64,000 nucleotides of DNA from Paratrimastix pyriformis (GCA_027972325.1 JAPMOS010000005.1:280001-344000), one strand, 5' to 3'. Counted from the stretch's first letter, positions 1 through 39,310 are shown. The notes: generated by a model not told the origin, from the letters alone. Translations and numbers: made by a program.

Positions 1-358
1 ATCATCCGATCATCCGATCATCCGATCATCCGATCATCCGATCATCCGATCATCCGATCATCCGATCATCCGATCATCCGATCATCCGATCATCCGATCA
101 TCCAATCATCCGATCATCATCATCCGATCATCATCATCCGATCATCATCATCCGATCATCATCATCCGATCATCATCCGATCATCATCATCATCATCATC
201 CAATCATCATCATCATCCAATCATCATCCGATCATCATCCAATCATCATCCGATCATCATCCGATCATCATCCGATCATCATCTCATCATCATCCTCATC
301 ATCATCGGTCAATCATCACCACCATCCAGTCATCATCATCAGCAGCAGCAACAGCAGC
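1..358. repeat. ATCATCCG/ATC microsatellite
   Basis: The window starts inside an array of ATCATCCG units that degenerates into ATC, CAATCATC and CAG repeats. It lies in, or just beyond, the last visible intron of the leftward PSI gene. Confidence 0.9.
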
Positions 359-3300
359 CTTGCAAGACAAGACACAGCAGCAAAGGGACGAATCCCCTCC
401 AACCCCTCCTCCTCCATCCCCCCCCCCCCCCCCTCCCTCCCTCCCTCCATCCCCCATCCCAGTCGTCTCCACCCCCGGAGGAAGGCACCCTACGGACGGC
501 ACGGGACGACTTCCGTCTCGTCCCTGGCCACAAACCCGTCGGAACGGCAGACGGCCACGAACTGGGCATCCCCCAGCGGAAAGTCCACAGGGACGGTCAC
601 CACAAGATCCAGCCAGGCGAAGCTGTGGGCCAAGAAATGGCCCATCGTGTCCCGAACGGGGCTCGTCGTAAGATTGACCGCAAGTCCATCCTCTCCGTGC
701 ACCAGGGAGATATCGTACCCGTCGAGGCAGGCACACCCACTGCCCCAGTGGATGGTGGTGGGCGTGCCCAGCGGGATGGTGGCCGGGGTATCCCAGTCCA
801 CCCCGATGTGGGGGCAGTTGATGGCGAAGTGTTCCGAACGCACCTCAGCCGGGACGGGCGGGGGCTGGCTCGGGTCGGACGAGTTCAGGACGAGCGAGAG
901 GTACCATTGGTTGTGCTGCCCCCGGAAAAACGGGGCCGGGACGGCCATCACCCCCGTCAGGCTCGATGCCGAGTGGGACGAGGACAGGATGTGGTGGGCG
1001 GGTTCCAGAAAGACGACCCCGTCAGGTGGCACGGGGCCCGCCAGTGTACATTAATCATGTCCTCCCCCGAGACGAACCCAGAGGGGTCCGGTTCGAGCAG
1101 CCGCGGGGTGGTCTCGGCCAGGCAGGCGGCCCCGTGGTACATCACCCGGTGGGCCAGGTCGGCAGTTTCGAAGGAAAACGTCAGCGGGCCCTCGGGCACC
1201 CCGGCCAGGTCAAAGTCCGCCCCGCCCAGCGGTCCATGCATCAGCACGGGCGGCAGACGCACGTGGCGGATCTGCCCGTCGAGTGTGGTGTAGTTCAGGG
1301 ACGGGTACAGGGCCGGCGTGTACGCGGTGAAATTGAAGTGGACCCTCGAGTCCACCGACTGCCGGTGGGGCGTGCGGTCCGCCAGGGCCAGGCAGCTGGG
1401 CACCGGGTGGGCGCAGGGGGTCAGTCGGTCCAGACAGCGGCCCGGGAACTGGTCGGCACAGAAGTAGCACTGGGTCGAGAGCAGGCAGTCCGAGCAGGTC
1501 TTCACCGAGCAGACCGGAGAGTCTGGTTGCCGCAGAGGCGGTGCCCCCCAACACAGAGAGACGCATCAGGATGAAAGAACATGAATATGGCAGAAGCGTG
1601 TGTGTATCTGTCTGTGGATGTGTGTTGTGGTTGTGGAAAGGAGAAGGGGACACGAACCGGTGTCCCAGTAGGCGACCGCGGGCCCCGTGCCGAGGCTGAT
1701 GGGGTCTGTGCTGTGGGCCGAGGTGAACCTGAGCGCGACCGAGAGGGGCGCGCTGGCCGGCACGAAGGAAACCACGAAGGTCGCCGAGAAGTCGTTCAGC
1801 CCTGCCCCGCCACCCGCCCCACCCACCCAACACCCACCACCAACACCCACACCCCAACATCGCCATTAACGCCCTTATTCGCCACCGTCCCCGCCGCCGC
1901 CGCCATCACCACCGCCGCCACCACCAATCGTAGCAGAAGCGACAGCGTGGGGAGGATGGGATGGAGTGGTGACAGACTCCAGAGGTCGGGGCGGGGCGGC
2001 GAGCCCGAGATGGGCTCCGAGGCTGTCGAGATGTTGTCCAGAAACTCGCCCCAGGCATCGTACAGGGCCACCCGCACACCCTGGTAGATGGGCACGGGCA
2101 TCTGGGCGCCACGGGTGCGCGTGCGGGGTAGGTGTGTGTGGAGCAAAGGGACTGATCAATCGGACAGGAAGGGTTTCAAATGACGCGCAGCTTGAGCGAA
2201 CTTGGGGCCGGTGGTGTGTCCATGTGTGTCCGTGTGTGTCCGTGTGTTTCCATGTGTGTCCCTGTGTGTCCATGCGTGTCCATGTGTGTCCATGTGTGTC
2301 CCTGTGTGTCCATGTGTGTCCATGTGTGTCCATGTGTGTCCATGCGTGTCCATGTGTGTCCATGTGTGTCCATGTGTGTCCATGCGTGTCCATATGTGTC
2401 CATGTGTGTCCATGTGTGTCCATGTGTGTCCATGTGTGTCCCTGTGTGTCCCTGTGTGTCAATCTGAGGAAAAAGTCTGCGGTGGGCGGCGATGGCGGAC
2501 CCCCATGCATGAGACGCCCCAGTGGGCCACGAAGGCGAGGCCGGGCACCAGAGGCGGGTACACGGCCGCCACCTGGAGGTCGCAGGCCCCCAGGGCGAAG
2601 GTCGGCGACTTCAGGATGCGAACGGGGTGGGCTTGGTCGACCATCTGTCACCCATGAACATGAATCCAGAATAAGGACCCCGGTGAGATCTCGGGGGGGA
2701 AGAGTGGGGGGGGGGGGGGGGGTGAGGGAGGCAGAGGGATGGGGGGGGGGTGGTGTGGAGGCAGAGGGGAATGTCGACAGACGGCCAGCAAGAACGAGGG
2801 GCCTGTCAGGGCGTACCCCACCGCGGCGAAGGCCTCATGCAGGTCCCATGTCTCGCTCCTGCAGGGGTGGTGATAGCCGCGATGGGAGGGGGGTGGCTGG
2901 GGGGATGTCGACGGACCCCGAAAGGCCGTGGGAGGTGTCCAGATAGCGGTCGGGCAGCTCCGGAAAGGCATCGATGTACCTTTGGGCAGGGGTATCACTT
3001 TGCACCCCATAGAGCAGAAAGACCGCCGGCTGAATGCCGCCGCAGGGATATTCCCTGGGGGGAAGATGATATTACTTGTGACGACTAAAAAAAAACAATG
3101 TCTCCGGACCAATGGAAGGTAATGGAGCAATAGGTTGGAGTGCAGGTGGGCGAAACATAGGTGACGTTGATGACACCTACAAACCGGTGGAAATAGTATG
3201 TGGGTCGTTATGATAACATGAGTGGACCTGCATTTGGACAGGTCGCAAACTGAACGGATGCTAAAACGATATCCTGATAATCCGCAGTCCTGGTGATTGT

Positions 3301-3608
3301 GATATTCCAATCAGAGGAGACGAGCCACGAAGGATGGGCCCACATCCAAAAGAGAGTCCCATCGGCTGGGGGAAAAGGACCGGTTCAGCCATAAAAAATA
3401 ATAAAAAAATCATACCGTTGCATCTGCCTTGCCATTGTGTGGCCACAAAAATATCGGCGTTGAGAAGATGGAAAAAAAGCTCTTCTGATGGGGTGCAGGT
3501 CACATTTACGAGAAGAGATTCCCGATTCGAATAAACAACCCCTTGTCGTGGCGAAATAAAGGAGAGGGAAAGGCATCCGGAGACACAAAAAAAGAATAAA
3601 AGCCACAT
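1..3608 (-). CDS. Secreted/surface PSI-domain protein, partial (3' end beyond left edge)
   Basis: This gene is read leftward from an ATG at 3608. The product opens with a signal peptide ([16 protein letters not shown]). Exons I can phase are 3608-3416, 3365-3228, 3176-3110, 3054-2917, 2858-2783, 2644-2501, 2101-1978, 1801-1658 and 1522-498; the last ends at a GTCCGT donor, so the gene continues into or past the repeat at 1-358. Donors include GTCCAC, GTCCGG, GTCCGT, GTCTGT, GTCCGC and GTTCGT. Exon 1522-498 opens with a Cys-rich plexin/PSI-like module (CxxC...[12 protein letters not shown]). The whole protein is paralogous to the N-terminal part of the giant gene at 11553-39143, for example [17 protein letters not shown] and VPEGPLT. 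Oddity: the frame slips by one base near 1036-1042 relative to the paralogue (RAPC in one frame, VFLEPAHH in the next), which is either a sequencing/assembly indel or a real lesion. Role is unknown; a surface receptor or adhesin is an inference. Confidence 0.72.
2138..2212 (+). repeat. ~75-bp dispersed intronic repeat, copy 1
   Basis: The block GAGCAAAGGGACTGATCAAT...CAGCTTGAGCGAACTTGGGGCC recurs at 5429-5505 (inverted), 37580-37656 and, more diverged, 9105-9165 (inverted). All copies are in introns of the three surface-protein genes. Confidence 0.7.
2217..2461. repeat. 10-bp minisatellite, CATGTGTGTC
   Basis: About 24 tandem copies of a 10-bp unit carry scattered C/G or A/G variants. It lies in an intron of the leftward PSI gene, directly after a dispersed repeat copy. 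Confidence 0.9.
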
Positions 3609-3838
3609 CGAGATAGTCGACTTGAACTGTGGCACTACACACGAATTCCGGAAAACCCTCCTCGACGGCATTCAAGCGGTAGCAAAAGTGTTGACCCATG
3701 CGTACCAGAGGCACAAAAACGGGGGCCACACACGCTTATTCTCGGATCTTCACTCCCCGACTGGGTGAATAGTTTATAGTTCCCCTGGTGAAATCAACTG
3801 TCTTTTTGTTGACGCTCAGGAGACGTGACGCCGCTGGC
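3609..3838. promoter_or_regulatory. Divergent intergenic promoter region
   Basis: A 230-bp gap separates the start codons of the leftward PSI protein and the rightward Ig-like repeat protein. It is AT-richer than the flanking exons and must hold both promoters and both 5' leaders. I see no clear TATA box or motif shared with the other divergent gaps in the window. Confidence 0.5.
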
Positions 3839-6543
3839 ATGGCCCTGCCTCGGGGTCTTTTCATAAGTTTCCTCGGCGTCCTTTATTTTTGGACTGGTCA
3901 ATGCGCTGAGATCGCCAAAGACGGCCATGTCGCAGATTTTGTTGATACCCCCTCCCTCCCGGTTTGTTTGGCTTCTTCGAACATTTTTTTCTGATATCTT
4001 TTCCTCATATTATTTTCGCAATTTTCAGACGCCCTCATCTCAGGTTCCCCCATCTTTTCCCAGTCTATTTCCTGTTCCGAAGCTCGGACGAGCCGAGAAC
4101 ACTGACAGCGACACGACCCCACCTTTTGTTTTATCTGAAGTTTTCACAAGTTCGAACGGACTCCGAACGCGGGCTCGATGCGGAGATACCGTCACCTACT
4201 CCTTCACTGCCAGTGAGCCCCTCCTGACCCCAGGAACGATTTTCATTGGGACACGAGTTGGAACGGTTTCATCTGTGAGCACCTCAACTTGGGAGGCCAC
4301 CCTTACCGTGTCCGCCGACGATGATGTTGCCTGGCCGCTTCAAGTTCGCATTGTCGGCGCCGCTGACCTGGCTGGCAATGTCATGCCGACGTACTTGTCA
4401 CCTCGGGTGATCGACCATGGTCTGTTGTGGCTTTCGGCAATTGCTTTGATGATTTTTTTTGGCATCCAGCTTTCCCCTCGGCGGCCCTCCTTGGGATCTC
4501 CTCTGCCAGCCTGGTGGCCATCACCCTGGCCAGCGACTCCGCAGTCGACCCCACCCGCGCCCGGGCAGGCGACACCATCACGGTCTCCTTTACGGCCGAA
4601 GAGCCCCTCCTTACGAGCAGCCTCGTGGTCACCATCGCCGGGCGGGCGGCCAACCTCACCGCGTCGGGACCCACCGCCTGGGTGGCCCGGCTGGTGGTGG
4701 GCCCTGGGGACCCCGAGGGCCCGGTGGGGTTCGCCATTGTGGGGGCCACCGACCTGGCGGGCAACGCGCTGCCGGGGCTTCCCTTCCGGACGGCCACCTC
4801 TGGGCCCGACACCATTGACATCGGTCTGCTGTTCTTCCCCCTTCCCCCCTCGCCTGCCTTGCTCCTCCACATCAACTCACACCCACGCGCCCCACGTCAC
4901 TCCGATGATGGTGGTGGTGATGGCTCAGACCTCCTTGCGCCCGGTGTGACCTCGCTGCTCCTCGTGAGCAGCAACCCCGCACCCCGCTTCGCCCGGGTGG
5001 GGGACACGGTGACCCTGACCCTGACCGCCAGCGAGCCCCTGCGGGCGGACTCGCTCGTGGTCACTCTGGCGGGCCGGCCGGCGTTCCTGACCGGGGCGGG
5101 GACCCTCTGGAGGGCCAACATCACCATGCGGGAGGATGATGCCGAAGGGGCCATCGGCTATGCCGTTCTCGGAGCCGCCGACCTGGCCGGCAATCCGCTC
5201 GCCGGCCTGCCCATCCGGGCGGGCACCAGCTGGCCCGTCGTCTTCGGTCGGCGCCACCGCCTCCCCCCGCCGCGTCCACAGATCTTCCCGGCCCCCTCAA
5301 ACCGTCGCCATCTTCATCAAACCATTCTCATCCGAACCCGCTCACTCACGCACTCACTTGCATGCCTCCCTGTGCGTGTCTTTGTTTGATTTTTTGCGAG
5401 TCATCATTTTGTGATTCTTGTTCGCCACCGGCCCCCCAAGTTCGCTCAAGCTGTGCGTCATTTGAGACCCTTCCTGTCCGATTGATCAGTCCCTTTGCTC
5501 CACACTCACGCACTCACTCACGCCCCACCCCGGCAGACCGCACTCCGCCCCAGCTGGCTTCCATCGCGCTCTCGACGACCAACTTAAACGTGCTGCGGGC
5601 CAACCGCGAGGACACCCTGCAGCTGGCCTTCGTCGCCCTGGAGCCCCTCGGCCAGCCGCCCACCGTGCTGATCGGGGGCCGCCCCGCAGAGGGGATGAAT
5701 TTGCTCGGGGCGAATGGGCCCGTGGGGGAGTCCTGGTACTTCAAGCTCTCGATGAGCGACCCTGCCATCCCCGGGGGCCCGGTGGGGTTCCTCATCAGCA
5801 ATGTGGTCGACCGGGCCGGAAACCGGGCCCCCGATCGGAACTCGAGCACGGCAGGCTACCTCAGCACCATCTTCCTCGGTCGGCGTCCGCCGAGCTCGCG
5901 CCCCCCCTCCACACACCGCCACACACACACACACCTACGAGTGCAAGCTGACAATCACGTTGCCTCTTCGATCTCTCTCCCTCTGCGTTTTTTTTTTTTT
6001 TTTTTGATTTTTTTCCCGTTCCGTCCCCCTTTCTGGACTGACGCCCACATGCACCCGCCGCACATTCGCATAACATGCACGCCCTCTCTCCTCCGCGCAC
6101 CTTCCCCTCACCGCCCCGCACCACGCCCGCCCCTCGACAGACGTGGTGCCCCCGCGGGCCGCCTCGCTGACGGTCTCTTCCACCAACCCGCACGACCCTT
6201 CCCTGGCCCGCGCGGGCGACCGGATCTGCGTCGCCCTGGTCGCGAGTGAGGCCCTTCGCGGCCAATCCATGGTGCCTGCCGTGACCCTGCTGGGAACCAC
6301 TGTGCTGATGACCGGCGGCCCAGTCAGCTGGTCGGCCTGCGCCACCGTGGGCGCGGCCTGCCCCGAGGGGCCCGCCGAGTGGTTCCTGGTCGCGGCCTAC
6401 GACCTGGCCGGCAACGCGTTCGACCCGCTGCCGTACAGCAGCCCCACCAGCGGCCCCGACATGGTCGTCATCGGTCTGCAGCCTGCCGCTGGGTTGTTGG
6501 TCGATCAGCATCCGGTCATCATCATCCAATCATCCAATCATCC

Positions 6544-6620
<77 letters not shown>

Positions 6621-9598
6621 GCCAATCATCATCATCATCAGCCAATCATCATCATCATCCAATCATCATCCAATCATCATCATCATCCAATCATCATCAT
6701 CAGCATCCAGTCATCATCCGGTCCCCATCATCATCAGATCATCATCCGATCAGCATTACCATCCAATCATCGTGATTTGCCCTGTCCTCCCCGACTCCAG
6801 ACCGAACCGCGCCCCAGATCATGAGCGCGTTGGCCACGACCAGCAACCCCCTCAACGGATCCGCCTGGGCCGGGCCGGCCGACACCGTCCGCCTGGCCTT
6901 CGACGCCTCGGAGCCCCTGCGTCCCGACAGCATGGCCGTTACCATCGCCGGTCGTGCAGCCGTGCTGAGCGGGGGCCCGCTGGCCTGGCAGGCCGAGGTG
7001 GAGATGGGTCTCGGCGACCCCGAGGGCCCCGTGAGCTTCCTGATTGCGGGAGGGTCCGATCTGGCCGGCAATCCGCTCGAGCCCGTCGCCGTGTCCTCGG
7101 TCATCCGTTACGGTCCGTCACCACACCACGACTGATGTTGGGGGTGGCGGTGGCGGGTGGCGCTTGATGCCATGGAAAACGGGATGATTGGGGTTGGGGT
7201 GGTGGACCTCGGCGCTGTTGTTGTGGCCTGCCTGCTCATCGGGTCGGCATTTCCATTTCCCCCATGTTCCGTACGTTCCGGTGGCGCAGACCGCACCCCG
7301 CCCGCCCTGGCCACCGCCTCCCTCCGCGCCACGCGGCCGATCAACGGCAGCGCCGATCCCTGCGCGGCCCCGGCCGGGTCGCTGGTCGAGGTGACCCTGA
7401 CGGCCAGCGAGCCCCTGTCGGCCTGCCCGGGGGTGACGCTGGGCTCATTGGTTGGCTCCCCGACGGCCTGCCTGCCCGAGAGCGGCCTCTGGCGGGCCAC
7501 CTTCAGGCTGCCCGCGGGCCTGGACCAGCTGCGGCTGGAGGATTTGCGGCTGGCGGAGGCCCTGGTCGACCGCGCGGGCAACGCGGCCATCCTGGAGGGC
7601 CTGGCCAACGCATCCTGGGTGGACGGGTGCCCGGTCGTGAGCGTGGGTCTGTTCTCTTTGGCGGCGGTGGGGGTTCGTGGCTCGCCAATCTCCTCACCGT
7701 CCTCATCATCTCTCCCCTCCGCCGATTCCCCTCTCGGCGGCGGCGGCTTGCCCGTCATCGCCCGCCCCACCATCGGCCCGCAGTGGAGACGTGCACAACA
7801 GACCAGGACTGTGCCAACGGGGGCACGTGCCAAGGCGGCTGCGCTTGCCCTCTCGGTTGGGGCGATGCCCGCTGCTCCACACCCGGTCTGTGTCTCCCAG
7901 CCCCACCACCACCACCATCAGCATCATCATCCAGTCATCATCCAATCATCATCGTCATCGTCAGCATCATCAGTCGCCCACCTCCACCTGTGCCCCGAGA
8001 TCCGCGGGGATCAGTGCCCTGGTTCATGCTGTCCCTCTTCCTGCTTCGTCCCTCCGCACCCATTGTCCCCCCCCCCCCCCCCCCCCCCCCCCGACCACTG
8101 GCCTCCTGTGCTCTGCAGTCTCGCAAGTCTTCGAGTGCCGGCAGGACGCCGACTGCCAGTCCTCCGACCCGGCGGCCCTCTGCTCCCTGACTGCAGCCAC
8201 CGCCTCGGACGGCCGGCCCATCGACCACTGGCGGTGCCTCTGCGCCGACGGATCCTTCCTGCCCTGCGCCAACGTGCCCATCCCCATCCCGCCCCGCCCC
8301 ACCCCGACGGCGAGCCCCGTCCCGGACCCCAGTCCCAGTCCCAGCCCCAGCCCAGCCCCAGGCCCAACCCCGAGCCCGGGCCTCAGCCCCGCCGTGAGCC
8401 CCTCGCCCTCGGTGGTGCGGGCCGGGGCAGTGTGGTCGGCTGGGTGGTCGGCCCGTGCTGGGGCTGCTCTTCCTCGTCCTGTGCGGCCTGCTGGTGGCCC
8501 TGATCGTCTGGCACAGGCGCAGCAGCGTGGACAGCGATCATGTCCGCCCCTCCCCAATTCATTGCGCATCAGGCCCTCCGAATCGACCAACTCACAGAAC
8601 GTCGATCCCCCCCCCCCCCCCCCCCCCCCCCCCGCGCGCACAGGTCTTTGCCCAGGCTCGCTGCACCCTCGACGCGGTGGGCCCTGGCGGCCGTGGGGTC
8701 CCGCCACCCCAGCTGCCCTCGGGCGCGCTCTCAGCCTCACCCAGCCAGCACACCGCCAGCATGCCCTCGCTCCGCCTGCTGGCCTTCCCGGGGGGCCCCG
8801 GGTCCGACACCCCCTCCTCGGCCGGGTCGGGGACCCCCATCGGGGCCGGGGGCTCCTGGGTGGTGCAGCCCAACCCGCTGCGGTCGGGGCACGGGGCGGC
8901 TTGCGGGGGGGTGGGCTGCGAGGACCTCGCCGCCATCAGCGCCGCCCAGAAGGTCCGCATGCCCTCCCGTTGGTTGGCCCCCCATCCCATATCGATCCCC
9001 ATCCCCATCCTCCCATTGGCGGGCTCTCCCTGCTCACACCTCTCTCCAATCGGTGCCTCACTCGCATGCCTGTGTTCGAGTCTGTTCTTCTTGTGTGGTC
9101 AGCCTCACCCGGCCTTGTGTGGCATTGGAGCAACTTCCCGTCCGATGGATGAGCCCCTTTGCTCACATGCCCACTCCCCTCTCGCCCCACAGGAGGCCTT
9201 CATCTGGTCGCAGATCATGCAGGCCCAGGAGGCCCCGCTGCCCCTGCCTGGCCAGCCCGTCGCCGATCATCTGCCCTACCACCTCACCCCGGCCGTGCCC
9301 CCCGGGCGCCACCAACCCCAGACCGGGACCCCCCTGCTGGCCGACCCCGAGTTGGGGCCCCACACCCTGCGGCCGTGCCTGGTGGCCGGGAGCAGGCAGC
9401 CCGCTGGGCCGGCGGGGCCTGAGGAGGTCGATGGGGAGGCGGCCATGGGAGCCGTGGTCAGACCCACCCCGCTCAGCCCCGCATCGGTCCGTCCCCTGGC
9501 CCTCGCCGCCCCCCGCCCCCCTCGTCCCGCCGCACTGACCAACCACCTGAGTGACCCTCCCTTCACACTGCGCATCTCCTCTCCGAATCGCTCCCCTT

Positions 9599-9629
<31 letters not shown>

Positions 9630-10121
9630 CTCTTCCCTCGCTGTCTCGCCTCGCAGTGTCTCGACTCGCCGCTGCTCCGACCGACCCCCGGCAACACCCC
9701 CGGCACGTCGCCCTGCCTCGGGACTCCGCTGCCCGCCCCGCCGGTCCTGCACCTCGGCGCGGCTTCCCCGGCGGGTTCTGCCTGCGCCACCCCACCAGCA
9801 GCCGCCTCGCCCCCGTCCGCCACTCACCAGCCGGGCCTCGGCCCTCCGCCGGACGACCAGCGGCCCGTCGGCCTTCGGGCCGCCCACCCCGCACCCGCAC
9901 GCCCATCCCCGGGGGACCCCGGCCCTGGCCCAGGTGTGGCCCCACCGCCGCCCACGGGCCGCCCGAAGCACTTCAGGCCCCGGCCAGACAGCCGCAGCAC
10001 GCCCCTGCTCCTTGCCAACGAGTGTCCGCCGCCCCCGGAGGATGACCGCGGGCCCAGCTCCCGAGCCGGTGGTGCGGCGAGTGGTGTGGAAACAACAGCT
10101 GCTGGGGCCCTCGGAGGGTGA
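3839..10121 (+). CDS. Type I membrane protein with Ig-like (DxTPP...DLAGN) repeats and EGF-like domains
   Basis: Fourteen exons: 3839-3961 (signal peptide MALPRGLFISFLGVLYFW), 4029-4419, 4470-4823, 4929-5246, 5537-5878, 6141-6473, 6801-7112, 7290-7646, 7784-7885, 8128-8393, 8431-8541, 8644-8952, 9193-9486 and 9657-10121. Exons 2-8 each encode one ~100-residue beta-sandwich repeat with the same landmarks: D(R)TPP at the start, SEPL, a central V-x-I-x-G, W in the middle and DLAGN near the end. The introns bounding the repeat exons and first EGF exon are phase 1, so these modules are interchangeable. Exons 9 and 10 carry EGF-like cysteines. Exon 10 ends in a Pro-Ser stalk, exon 11 is the membrane span, and exons 12-14 form a Pro/Gly-rich cytoplasmic tail without a recognised domain. 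Donors are GTCTGT, GTCTGC, GTCGGC, GTCCGT and GTCCGC. The 37-nt intron 8394-8430 is the weakest junction. A cell-surface adhesin or receptor is inferred from the architecture. Confidence 0.82.
5429..5505 (-). repeat. ~75-bp dispersed intronic repeat, copy 2
   Basis: This is an inverted copy of the repeat at 2138-2212, in intron 4 of the Ig-like repeat gene, with only a few mismatches to copy 1. Confidence 0.7.
6517..6775. repeat. ATC microsatellite
   Basis: ATC units interrupted by CAATC and CAGTC fill most of intron 6 of the Ig-like repeat gene; translated frames give runs of Ile, Ser and His only. Confidence 0.9.
7784..8393 (+). other. EGF-like domain exons and Pro-Ser stalk of the Ig-like repeat protein
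   Basis: Exon 7784-7885 reads CTTDQDCANGGTCQG... with a following CACPLGWGDARC, a compact EGF-like six-cysteine pattern. Exon 8128-8393 holds a second Cys-rich module (CRQDADCQ...CSL...CLCADG...C) followed by alternating Pro-Ser and Pro-Thr residues typical of an extended, often glycosylated, stalk before a membrane span. The two exons are separated by a 242-nt intron that contains an ATC microsatellite and a ~25-nt C run. Confidence 0.7.
8431..8541 (+). other. Transmembrane exon of the Ig-like repeat protein
   Basis: This exon encodes a hydrophobic stretch (VLGLLFLVLCGLLVALIVW) followed at once by basic residues HRR, the usual stop-transfer arrangement of a type I protein. It lies in a different frame from the stalk exon, so an intron (taken as 8394-8430) or an indel must separate them. 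The exon ends at a GTCCGC donor. Confidence 0.75.
9105..9165 (-). repeat. ~75-bp dispersed intronic repeat, copy 4 (diverged)
   Basis: The stretch CATTGGAGCAACTTCCCGTC...GAGCCCCTTTGCTC aligns with the middle and end of the repeat at 5429-5505 with about one mismatch in five. It is in intron 12 of the Ig-like repeat gene. Confidence 0.5.
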
Positions 10122-11552
10122 GAGGCCCACCCATGTGGATGGCGCCGCCCCCGTCCCCCGTCCATTCGGAAGGAGTCCACTTCTTTGCTCCCCCCGTACG
10201 CAGTGGTTCGCTCCTTCGTGTGCTGCGCGTGGCACTTGGTTCTTGCTGATGGCGATGTGATGCCCGATGCTTTCTCTCTTCCCCCGCGCCATCCATCGGG
10301 CGAGAATTCTCGCCCCCCCTTCCCTTCCCTTCCCTTCCCTTCCCTTCCCTTCCCTTCCCAGACCGGCTTCCTTTATTCTCTCTCACCTTTTGCGTCGACT
10401 GCTCATCTTGTTTTTAGTGTCTGCGCCCCCCCCCCCCCCCCCCCGCCCCCGATCGCCTGGTCTGGTGGTGCTGTCATTCGCTGCTGCTGCTGCTGTGCTT
10501 CTGCCCCTCCCCCAGAAACCACCCTGGGGGTGTGGCCCCAACTCCCCATTTTGTTTTCATTTTCCGATTTTGTGGGTCTGGGTGGGTGGGTGGGTGCCTC
10601 CTTCTTGGACATGTGCTCCTCTCCGCCGCCGCACGTCCACTTGCCTTGTTGTTGGTTGGTTCGCTTTTGCTCTTCATTACCATCATCATCATCATCCTCG
10701 CACACTCCTTGTCTTGTCTTGTTGGTTCGCTTTTGCTCTTCATGATCACCATCATCCTCCTCCTCGCACACTCCTTGTCTCGTCTGCTGTCTGGTGGTGT
10801 TTGGGGTCGACTCTTTGTTTTTCGCCTTGTTTGGTCTCATCCCTTCTGGTTTGTTGCCCCCTCCCTCGCCTTCCTTCCTTCGGTCCTTCCTTTCCGTCCT
10901 TCCTTTCCCCCGTTGCTGGCGGTCTGTCTTCTCTGCATGTACGTACGCATCTCGCCTTCCTTCCCCCCCACCCCCCCGTTTGTGCGCCCAGTGTAATAAC
11001 ACGAGGTCTCGTGGGGGTGGGAGGGGATAACCCCCCCTCGCCCCTCTGCTCGTGCTCGTGGTGGCACTCTGTCGTCGGGGGGGGGCATCCGATCAACCAT
11101 CACCACCACCATCACAATCATCACGCCCTCCTCGCGAATCCTCTCCCTCATTCGGTCACATCCTCATCCATCACGCGTTTGCTGAGCGCCTCTGTAGCAG
11201 CGAGGGGGGTCTCCGTGCTCGTTTGGTCATTGCGCCATGTTGCCCCGAGAGCGAGACAGGAAGGCAGGAGCGACGCCCCAACCGAACGCAGGAGAGCGAA
11301 CGAAGAACAGGGTGGCCCCAGTCGTGAGGCCGGGAAGGCAACGCAGAGAAGGGAAGCAGAGCATGAACATGAACGGGGACCCTCACACCAAGGTGCGGGG
11401 CACACCCCCCCAAAAAACCACACCACCCAGAAGCCGAAGACACACACACACACACACACACGACCACCACCACCCACAGAGAGAAAGCCCCCCCCAAAGA
11501 GAGAAAGCGGTTATTATCCTGTTTTGTTACCTCGCCATCTCGACGCGCGGTC
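10122..11552. other. Intergenic region between convergent genes
   Basis: This 1.4-kb stretch lies between the stop codons of the rightward Ig-like repeat gene and the leftward giant gene, so it holds both 3' untranslated regions. It contains a TTCCC pentanucleotide array (10313-10359), a C run near 10427-10444, long pyrimidine-rich tracts and an AC dinucleotide run near 11441-11461. Open frames here are low-complexity and I see no gene. Confidence 0.6.
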
Positions 11553-39143
<27,591 letters not shown>

Positions 39144-39310
39144 TGACGGCCCCTTAACAAAAGAGCTGCTCAGACCCTCGGGATGGAGAGGGCTGGCGCA
39201 GGAATCGTTGCAGTCAGCGAGAACAAGAAAGGTCTGCACACGGGTGGCGATTGACAGTCATTTGGGTGGCGATTGACAGTCATTTGACATCCATTCTTCT
39301 GTGGGATTCC
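39144..39310. promoter_or_regulatory. Divergent promoter region with a 21-bp direct repeat
   Basis: This 167-bp gap separates the start codons of the giant membrane-protein gene (leftward) and the alcohol dehydrogenase (rightward). It contains two adjacent copies of a ~21-bp unit, GGGTGGCGATTGACAGTCAT, at about 39241-39284, immediately upstream of the dehydrogenase ATG. The repeat could be a duplicated factor-binding site or a chance duplication. Confidence 0.5.

Noticed and set aside
2176-2433. Possible zinc-finger-like His/Cys arrays
   Set aside because: The apparent His/Cys periodicity comes only from the GT-rich minisatellite.
2156-2467. Open frames of repeated [10 protein letters not shown] or MDTHGHTWT
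   Set aside because: They are translations of a 10-bp minisatellite, open in several frames of both strands, and fall in an intron.
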